From NCBI GenBank assembly GCA_030148545.1, contig JASBTF010000001.1:1-64000 (forward strand): a stretch of 64,000 bases of DNA, written 5' to 3'. The stretch comes from Pseudomonadota bacterium (GTDB lineage Bacteria; Pseudomonadota; Alphaproteobacteria; UBA2136; JASBTF01). Below, one piece after another: positions 1-9,500 of the stretch. Every line of letters begins with the position of its first letter. Within the stretch, counting starts at the first letter, position 1. The position numbers and the translations under genes were made by a program. The notes below the pieces were generated by a model. It had not been told where the DNA came from and searched no databases. It worked only from the letters and a program-made list of their open reading frames with translations.

Positions 1-1
1 C

Positions 2-3000
2 GAGCTAGGTTACCTGCAAGGCCAAGACCAAGCCATTGCCACCAGCGACGATGTAACCTTTAATACACTAACTACCACTGCCGGCATTGTGGCCGACACC
101 AATACCTTTGTTGTGGATAGCACCAACAACCGCGTGGGTATCGGTACTGCTAGTCCGGCTACGTCGTTGGATGTGGTGGGCGATGTTGTGGCTACAAACT
201 TACGTATTAAACGTGATACAGATAATAATACCAATGTGCATACCTTAGGGTCTAGCGATGGTAATATAAGTTATTATAACTCATCGGGTAATCGTGGTCA
301 TATTTGGAGTACCAATTCATCTACACTGGGTAATGTTGGTGAGCGTATGCGTCTTACCCATGATGGTCGTTTGGGTATCAGCACAACCACCCCGTCGGAG
401 GCACTGCATGTTGTGGGTAACGGCTTGTTTACAGGTAATTTGCAAATCAGTGGTGCACTTAATGTATCCGGTACCCAAACAATTGACGGCGTGAGCTTTG
501 CTAACGGTGGTATCCAAGCGGCAAGCGTTATTACCGCAACTGGCTTTGTGGGTGACGGTAGTGGCCTAACCGGCATTGGCGCCGATACAGCCCTAAGCCT
601 AGTTAATGGCACCAGCAGCATTACTATTCCAACAAGTGGTGGCGAAATCCGCTTCGACACCAATGGTAGCCGCGTTATGACCATGCTGGCCAATGGTAAC
701 GTAGGTATTGGCACAGAGTCTCCAGCAACAGGCCTACACCTAGAAGATACATTCTTAGCAACAGAAGGTGTCTTTAACGGTGCTACAAACGATGTACTAT
801 ATATAGCAGGTGGTAATTCTATTACCAGTGGACCATACTTGCGCTTGTTTGGCCCGGCACATGCTACTCAAGCTGGACAAAGTGTTCTAAACACAGATAC
901 CTATATTTTAAGATCACAAGATGGTTCACAGCATATGATGACAGCTGTGCCAGGTTTCCAATCCTTTAGTATTAACAATAGCGAAGCAATGCGCCTGAAT
1001 AGTACAGGCTTGGGTATTGGCACCACCGCACCAAACGCTAAGCTAGAGGTAGCTGGCACCATTAGCGCTACAGGGCTTAACATTAGCGGTACACTAAATG
1101 CCGATAACCTGAACATTGCCGGTGCAACATTGTCTACCAGCAGTATTTTCAACGGTGCAAGCAGTATTACTATTCCAACCAGCGGTGGCCAAATTGAACT
1201 CGATACCAATGGCAACCGTCGCCTAACAATCAATACCAGCGGTAATGTAGGTATTGGTACGGCTACACCAGCAGATAGGTTGCATGTAGAAGGTAACATT
1301 TACCTTGGTGCTACCAACCGTGTGATTTATACACAGTCCACGGCTGATTTAATATTACAAGCTAATACTGGTAATTTGAGGTTCTCTACTTTGGCAGGTA
1401 CCGAGCGTATGCGTATTAATAGCGCTGGTAACGTGGGTATTGGCACCACGAGCCCATTGCACCAACTCCATGTTTATGAGGATGCTGGCAACACAACCAA
1501 TACAGTAGTTATTGAGGATACACACAACGCGTCTAAAGCTCTGCTGAAACTACAGCTGGGTGCGGCACCGCGTATTCGCTTTGATGATACATCCCTAAAC
1601 GGCTCTAGCGAGGATTGGGATATTGGTATGAGCACTGCAGGCGCCTTCATTGTGCGTGACCGTGCTGGTGGCCAAAACGAAGTAACAATTGATACACAAG
1701 GTAACATGGTTGTGCTGGGCACCGTAAGCGCCACGGCCTTTGCGGGTAATGGTTCTGCCCTTACAGGCATTACTGCCGATAGCGCAGCGATAGCACAGGC
1801 CATTAACTGGGCAAGCGTAACCAGTGTGCCGCAACCTGTACAGGATCTAGCTGGCCTCACCGCAACCGATAGCGGCATCATGGTGGGTAATGGTACAAAC
1901 TTTATTTTGGAAACTGGCGCCACAGCGCGTACGAGCCTGGGCTTGGGTACAGCTAATGATGTAACCTTTAATACGCTAACCACCACCGCCCGTGCTGACA
2001 TTGGTAGCAATGTGAGTGTAACAGGCATACTGCAAGCAGCGAGTTTCATTGGTGATGGCTCGGCTTTAACCAACTTAAGCGCTGCTAATATTAACGGCAC
2101 ACTTACTGCCGACGCTATGAGCTGGTACGGCCTCAGCAATGTACCAACCAGTGTGGCCTATGTAAGTAATACGCTAGATGTTACTGAGCTGGGTTATGTA
2201 AACAACCAAGACCAAGCAGTAGCAACAGGTAGTGACGTAACTTTTGCCAACTTGAACGTAACTGGTGCCATTACCGCTACTACACTGGCGGGTGATGGTA
2301 GCAACCTAACTAACGTAACCGCCACTAACGCAGCTAACTTGGTTAACGGCACCAGCAGCATTACTATTCCAAGCACAAACGGAGATATCTTCTTTGATGT
2401 TAATGGTACACGCAGCGTAACCCTACGCTCTAACCGAGTAGAGTTCCCTAGTGGTAGTGCATCTGTTCCTGGTATTGTATTTGGTGCAGATGCTAATACA
2501 GGTTTGTTTAGTGCAGCAAGTAACCAGCTGGGTATTAGTACTGCTGGTAACGAAGCTCTACGAATTGATAATAACGGTAACGTAGGTATTGGTACCACAG
2601 CGCCAAGCAACACCCTGCATGTGTATAGTGGTGACCCAGGCTCTGTAGACTTTACTGATGCTACGCTGGTTAAAGGTGACGACTTCATTGTGTCTAATAG
2701 CGACCATGCAGGTATTAGCATTCTCTCCACCGCGGGTACATCAAGTCGTTTGTACTTTGGTACTGCTGGTGCCCCAACAGCGGGTAGAATTCAATATGCA
2801 CATAGCGCCAATGCCATGCAGTTCGTAACAAACGATACCGAGGCAATGCGTATTGCCAGCAATGGTGATGTGGGTATTGGCACCACCAGCCCAGGTGCAA
2901 CGCTAGATGTTTCTGGTACTGCTTTGGTGCAAGGTGCATTGGGCAACACTAGCTTTAATGGTCACATCATGAGCATGACCCGCGGCTCCGCCAACTACAT

Positions 3001-3490
3001 CCAAGCGACCGATGCCAGCGGCGTGCTGATTTTAGGCGCTGGTGGCTCTGGCGGCAGTTACGAGAACATGCGTATCCACAATAACGGCAACGTATCTATT
3101 GGTCGCATCACCACCCCATCTACCGCGTTGCATGTATCGGGCACCGTAACCGCTAACTACTTTGCGGGTGATGGTAGCAACCTAACTAACTTGGATGCCA
3201 GTGCTATTACCGGTTCTATTGCCGCAACCAGTTTGGTTAATGGCACCACCAGCGTTACCATTCCAGTAGGTAATGGCAGCGTGCTGGTAGATGTAAATAA
3301 CAGCCGCGTGCTAGAAGTGGGCGATGGCCAAGTAGCTGTAGGCCAAGCGGTAGACACCAACTCCGAAGCTTCACTACAAGTAGCCGGCACCGCACAGCTA
3401 ACCGGCGCAACCGGTGGTGAGGCCTGTGATGGTGATAATTTAGGTGCAATTCGCTACTACAATGGTAAACTGCAAATCTGTCGGCCGTAA
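2..3490 (+). CDS. Giant repetitive tail-fibre-like surface protein, 5' partial
   Basis: The reading frame is open from base 2, so the true start lies left of the window. A GTG at 89 is in frame, but the codons before it continue the same repeat style (ELGYLQGQDQA echoes ELGYVNNQDQA further on), so I do not treat it as a start. The visible part, about 1,160 residues, is rich in Gly, Thr, Ser, Asn and Ala. It carries about nine VGIGT-(T/A)-x-P motifs, GDGSxLT elements and SITIP elements, the hallmarks of phage-tail-fibre or adhesin beta-repeats. The C-terminus is not an S74 chaperone. It ends in a short Cys-pair segment (EACDGDNLGAIRYYNGK then ICRP). The next gene starts 10 bp downstream and shares the modules, so the two are probably cotranscribed and act together outside the cell. 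The family resemblance is clear; the role is inferred. Confidence 0.8.
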   Translation, partial: ELGYLQGQDQAIATSDDVTFNTLTTTAGIVADTNTFVVDSTNNRVGIGTASPATSLDVVGDVVATNLRIKRDTDNNTNVHTLGSSDGNISYYNSSGNRGHIWSTNSSTLGNVGERMRLTHDGRLGISTTTPSEALHVVGNGLFTGNLQISGALNVSGTQTIDGVSFANGGIQAASVITATGFVGDGSGLTGIGADTALSLVNGTSSITIPTSGGEIRFDTNGSRVMTMLANGNVGIGTESPATGLHLEDTFLATEGVFNGATNDVLYIAGGNSITSGPYLRLFGPAHATQAGQSVLNTDTYILRSQDGSQHMMTAVPGFQSFSINNSEAMRLNSTGLGIGTTAPNAKLEVAGTISATGLNISGTLNADNLNIAGATLSTSSIFNGASSITIPTSGGQIELDTNGNRRLTINTSGNVGIGTATPADRLHVEGNIYLGATNRVIYTQSTADLILQANTGNLRFSTLAGTERMRINSAGNVGIGTTSPLHQLHVYEDAGNTTNTVVIEDTHNASKALLKLQLGAAPRIRFDDTSLNGSSEDWDIGMSTAGAFIVRDRAGGQNEVTIDTQGNMVVLGTVSATAFAGNGSALTGITADSAAIAQAINWASVTSVPQPVQDLAGLTATDSGIMVGNGTNFILETGATARTSLGLGTANDVTFNTLTTTARADIGSNVSVTGILQAASFIGDGSALTNLSAANINGTLTADAMSWYGLSNVPTSVAYVSNTLDVTELGYVNNQDQAVATGSDVTFANLNVTGAITATTLAGDGSNLTNVTATNAANLVNGTSSITIPSTNGDIFFDVNGTRSVTLRSNRVEFPSGSASVPGIVFGADANTGLFSAASNQLGISTAGNEALRIDNNGNVGIGTTAPSNTLHVYSGDPGSVDFTDATLVKGDDFIVSNSDHAGISILSTAGTSSRLYFGTAGAPTAGRIQYAHSANAMQFVTNDTEAMRIASNGDVGIGTTSPGATLDVSGTALVQGALGNTSFNGHIMSMTRGSANYIQATDASGVLILGAGGSGGSYENMRIHNNGNVSIGRITTPSTALHVSGTVTANYFAGDGSNLTNLDASAITGSIAATSLVNGTTSVTIPVGNGSVLVDVNNSRVLEVGDGQVAVGQAVDTNSEASLQVAGTAQLTGATGGEACDGDNLGAIRYYNGKLQICRP

Positions 3491-3500
3491 GGAATAAGGA

Positions 3501-6500
3501 ATGAATAACATAACGACCGCTACCCGAACTCAAAAAACCACAGCCGTGTGGAAAGCGTTGGCCTATGCCGCGCTGGGTGCGGGTGCGCTGTTTGCAGCAA
3601 CAGTTGCTAAAGCCCAAACATGGGGCACCGTGGCCACTGTAAGCGGTACCTTAGCCAATGGCCAAATGTGCTACACCGATGGCTTAGATATTATTTGCCC
3701 CAGCGGCACCCCATACTGGGATGCTACCAACAGCCGCCTTGGCCTTGGTACCACATCACCCATTGCCTTGTTTGATATTACGAACGAAAGCACCACAACA
3801 GAGTTTAACCTAGTACGTTATAGCAGCGCTGCCTCTGGCCCATCGTTTAATGGGTTTCATGCGCGCGGTACTGTGGCGTCACCAGCTACACTGCAATCGG
3901 GTGATGTTCTGTTTGCTTTTGGTGCAGGTGGGTATAACGGCTCTGCACTTACTACCACCCGTGCAAAAATTCAGTTTGCCGCAACCGAAAACTGGGTAGC
4001 CGGCACCAACGAGGGTGCGTCTATCCTCTTCCAAGGGACCAACACAGGCAGTGCCTCTCGCAGCACCTGGATGAGCCTAGTAGACGGTAACCTTGGTATC
4101 GGCACCACCAGCCCAGGCGCGCCTTTGCATGTGTATGACAGCACGGCAGAAATTCGTTTGCAGGATACAGGCACAAGCACCAGCAGTATTGCGAACCTGA
4201 TTTTTTATGATAATTCATCCGTTATGGGTCGTGTTGGCTATCCATCTTCAAGCCATGCTGACCTCGAAATATTAAATAGCGTAGCGGGTGGTGATGTTAT
4301 CCTTAGTCCTGGCGCCAGTGGCTTTGTGGGTATAAAAACAGCAGACCCAACTACAGCGCTAGAAGTAGACGGTACCGTAAGCGCAACTCAGGTGAACGTA
4401 AGCGGTACTATTTATGCAACAAACTTCAGTGGTGACGGCTCCGCCCTAACCGGCATTACAGCAGATAGTGCCTCCACCGCCAGCAGCTTGGTTAACGGCA
4501 CCACCAGTATTACCATTCCAAGTGCTAATGGCGAAATGCGTTTCGACACCGCAGGCTCCCGCCGCATGACCCTCGACATCAGTGGTAACCTGGGCATTGG
4601 CACCACAGCACCAGGTTCAAGCTTAACGGTGGCTGGTAATGTGAGTGCCACACAAGCTGTGCTGCTGCCTGATTCTAATGCTATTGGTGCCACTGTCATA
4701 CTGGACGTGAAACCAGCCTCAGGCTTTACGGGTGCGGTGAATGGTTTGCGTGTTAAGGGTACTGGTAATGTTGAGGCTGGTAGTATCGCGAGTGGAGATG
4801 ATACCCAGTTACTCAATATAGCTGGTGGCGAAACTTATAATACCGGTGCTAACATAATTATGTATGGTCCAAGCCATGCGCAAGCGGGTGACTTTTTATT
4901 CCGTATTGGCACCACTAATGTAGGCCGTATTGATAATATAGGTAGACACCATTGGTACTTACCGACCGATGGTACAGAGCTAATGCACTTAGACAGTGTG
5001 GGTTTGGATGTTAGTGGTATCGTAACAGCTACCAGCTTCAGTGGTGATGGCTCAGCCCTTACCAACATTGCCGCCTCCACCGCCAGCAGCCTAATTAACG
5101 GCACCACCAGCATTACCATTCCAAGTGCCAATGGCGAAATGCGTTTCGACACCGCAGGCGCTCGCCGCATGACTTTAGACACCAGCGGCAACCTCGGTAT
5201 TGGTACCACAAGCCCGGGGCAAGCTCTTGATGTGGCTGGCACGGCTCAAGCGAATCAGTTCTATGTGGAAGATGGGAATGCAGTAATTGACCGTACAAGC
5301 GGTGCGCTAGATCTACAAACATTTGCCGGTAACGACATTTTGTTATCTCCAGGTGGTAGCGTAGGTATTGGTACCACTAGTCCGGCTAGTTATTCAGCAT
5401 TTGCCAATCACCTAGTAGTTGCCGACACAGCAGGCGATTCGGGTATTACCATTGCTTCTGCAGCAACAGAACAAGGTGGCTTATACTTTGCCGATGGCAC
5501 CACGGGTGCAGCTGCATATGCTGGTTACCTAGATTATAATCACACGTCCGATAAGCTATTAATTGGTACCGCAGGCACAAACCAAGTAGCGGTTGATAGC
5601 GATGGTAACGTAGGTATTGGTACAACTACCCCATCTGCCAGCCTCACCGTAGTGGGTGGTGTAACGGCCACCAGCTTCAGTGGTGACGGCTCCGGCCTAA
5701 CCGGCATTGCAGCATCCACCGCCAGCAGCCTAGTTAACGGTACTACAAGCATTACTATTCCAAGTGCCAATGGCGAAATGCGTTTCGACACCGCAGGCTC
5801 CCGCCGCATGACTTTAGACACCAGCGGTAACCTGGGTATTGGTACCACAGCACCACAAACAGCACTGGAAGTAGCTGGTACAATTAGCACCACAGGCTTT
5901 TATCTGGAAGGTGCAGACGGCACAGATTATATCAACATGACAGCTAATGCGCTGCAGTTTAACCGTGGTGGCGGTTCAGGTAACTTTATTGATGTACGTG
6001 GCGTGGGCGATAGCCTTACTTTTCGCACCAGTAACGCTGGCGACCGTGATACAAACGCTGTTATTATAGCACCTGATGGTGATGTTACTGTAGCAGGTAC
6101 GTTAACAGCTAATGCCTTCAGCGGTGACGGCTCAGCCCTAACCGGCATTGCGGCTTCTACTGCCAGCAGCCTCGTTAACGGCACCACCAGCATTACTATT
6201 CCATCTTCAGGTGGCGAAATGCGCTTCGACACCGCAGGCTCTCGCCGCATGACACTCGATACTAGCGGTCGCTTGGGTATTGGTACAAGTACACCAACCA
6301 GCGCGCTTACCGTTGCTGGTGCGTCTCAGGTTGCTGAAATCCGTGATGGTGGTTATCTTATGCTACGCCCATCAGGTAATGCTTGGGATATGCGTTTGCA
6401 GGCCACTTCTACCCAACTAGACATTCTCTCTGGTGGTGCTTTGTCTGATCCAATTATGAGCCTTTTGCGTGATGGCAACGTAGGTATTGGTACTACTACC

Positions 6501-9500
6501 CCATCTGCCAGCCTTACTGTAGTGGGTGATGCAAGTATTTCCGATGGTGTAAATGTTACTGGTGGCAACCTTACCATTGGTACTTATGCCAATCCACGTA
6601 TTTGGATTAATAATAACGGTGGTACAGCGTCTACCCTAGGTATGGGTGCCGATAGTGGTGCTGTTTGGTTGGGTAGCACTACTGCGAGTCCTCTATATTT
6701 CATGACAAATAGTAGCGAGGTAGCGCGCTTCACCGCCAGCGGTAACCTAGCTATCGGTACCACAACCGCCGGTGACGAGCTTACCGTTGTGGGCTCCATT
6801 ACAGCACGTGAAAGTGATGATGGTAACGATGCTGTTAAGTTGTTGTCTGGTAGTAGTTCTGGTGCGGTGCAGGTTTTTGCAAATGGCACACAAACAGTAA
6901 ATATTAGCGGCAATAGCAACCCTTCTTACTTTACTGCCAGCAATGTAGGTATTGGCACCACAGCACCAAATGCAGAGCTAGAAGTAGCCGGTACCGTAAG
7001 CGCAACTCAGGTGAATGTAAGCGGTACTATTTACGCAACCAGCTTCAGCGGTGATGGTTCTGGCCTAACCGGCATTGCGGCTTCCACCGCTAGCAGCTTG
7101 GTTAATGGTACCACCAGCATTACTATTCCAAGCGCCAATGGCGAAATGCGCTTTGATACCGCGGGCTCCCGCCGCATGACTTTAGACACCAGCGGTCGCT
7201 TGGGTATTGGCACAGCCAGCCCAAATAGCTTGCTACATGTTTCTGGTGGTACGCTAAGGTTTGATAGTGCAAATGCCATCGACTTTGCCCGTAGTGGATA
7301 CGATGTTATGTCCATTTACCAATCTAACCCAGGTGGTGGTGCAGGCTTAGGTGTTTATAATGAAACCGATACTGCCTACAGAATGTTTATTAAAGAGGAT
7401 GGCAACGTAGGTATTGGCACCACCAACCCAGGTCAGCTGCTGGACATTAGTGGTAGCGGCTCGGGTGAGCAAGGGGTGCGTGTGGTGAATGGCTCTGGTG
7501 CACTTACTGTTCGGGCTGGTGCAGGCAGTGGCGGCTATGGGTTGATTGAGTCCAGCGGTACCAACGGTATGATTTTGCGCACGGCCGATGCGTCTTCCCT
7601 ACAGCTTGGCGCTAATGGCGCAACCAATATTACGATAAATAGCGCCGGTAATGTAGGTGTTGGTACCGCTAACCCAATTTATCCGCTAGATGTTAGTGGT
7701 ACGCTGCGTGTAGGTAGTCGCAACAGAACAACTTCTTCTGTTGCCTCTGTGCTTACTGGGTTGAGCGATTATGGACCAGCAGCTCAAATACGTAGTTATA
7801 GCGATGGAGGTTGGGCACGGTTGGACTTTAACCACCACCTAGCTTCTGACTCAGCTTTCTTGATACAAGATAGTAGTGGTAATTTTACCTTACGTAATGA
7901 CTCTACAGGCCACCCATTTATTGTACGTAACTCCTCTAGCGAGCTTATGCGTGTTAACAGCAGCGGTAACGTAGGTATTGGTACCACCAGCCCATCTGCC
8001 AGCTTAACTGTGGTAGGCGGTATTACGGCCACCAGCTTCAGCGGTGATGGCTCCGGCCTAACCGGTATTGCGGCTTCTACTGCCAGCAGTCTTGTTAACG
8101 GCACCAGCAGCATTACCATTCCATCTTCAGGTGGTGAAATGCGCTTCGATACTGCAGGCTCCCGCCGCATGACTTTAGACACCAGCGGTAACGTAGGTAT
8201 TGGTACCACCACGCCAGCGCGTAAGTTTGTGGTGCGCGATACAGGTGCGCAGCTTTCCATCCGCTCCGATGATGGTCAAAGCTCGGTACTGAATTTGGGT
8301 GATGCTAGCGATGATAATATTGGTCGTATTGAGTACGATAATGGTAACGACTCCATGGCTTTCCGCACCAACGCTGCCGACCGTGTAACAATCGATAGCA
8401 GCGGTAACGTAGGTATTGGCACCGCTGCGCCAAGTAGTGAGCTTCATATAGATGGCGGCACTGGTACAGGCGAGGTTATTGTTTCCTCTGGTGCTGCTAA
8501 CTACGACGCTATTGTGACATTCATGGACAGTTCTAACGTTAAGCAAGGTTTTATAGGGTATGATGAAAGCCAAGATACAGTTGGTTTGTTCCACGACACT
8601 ACTTTTGCTGGTTCCACAAGTGGCCTTGTGCTTGATAATAGCGGCAACGTAGGTATTGGTACTGCTACCCCAAGTGCCAGCTTAACCGTGGTAGGTGGTA
8701 TTACAGCTACTAGCTTCAGCGGTGATGGCTCCGGCCTAACCGGTATTGCGGCTTCTACTGCCAGCAGCCTAGTTAACGGCACCAGCAGTATTACTATTCC
8801 AAGTGCTAATGGCGATGTACATATCGATGCCGGCGGCAGCCGTGTGGCAGTGTTCGACACAGCTGGTCAGCACGTAATTACTGGTAACCTAGGTGTGGGC
8901 GACAATAGTCACTCTACAAGTAACCTGTCTGGCCAAGGTATTGTGATTTCCAATAATGACGGTGGCGCTGTAGGGCGCATGCGTTTTGATGCAGAAAATA
9001 TTACTTCTGGTTATAATACGCGTATTGCACAAACCAATAGTGGTTTTGAGTTTGAGAGCGCAAGCGATAGCCGTCCAATTATTTTCGAAACAGGAAGTAC
9101 GTTAGCCGAGCGTATGCGTATTGCTAATGCAGGCGTAGGTATTGGTACTGCCAGCCCAAGCAGTACACTCCACGTGTATGATTCAGCGCAAGAGGTTGCT
9201 TATTTCTCAGGTTCTGGCCATAAGTTTGTCCGTGTTGAAAGCACCAGTGGTGGCGCTATTCAGTATCGTATGAAATCAGATAATGGTAATCGCCGCTTTG
9301 TGGCAGAAACAAATGCCGGCGTACCAGAAACTCAGTTGGTTTTTGGTAATACCAGCATTGACTTGCTGGGTGATTCTAGCTCAGCTGAATTTGCCTCTTT
9401 TGATGCTACAGGAGCAACAGTTTCTGGTACACTAACAGCCACCAGCTTTAGCGGTGATGGTAGCGCCCTAACCGGTATTAGCGCTTCCACAGCCAGCAGC

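Noticed and set aside
298-2939. Long frames on the minus strand of the first fibre gene
   Set aside because: They mirror the repetitive composition of the plus-strand gene, have Val/Pro/Leu-rich low-complexity translations, and no ribosome sites or domains.
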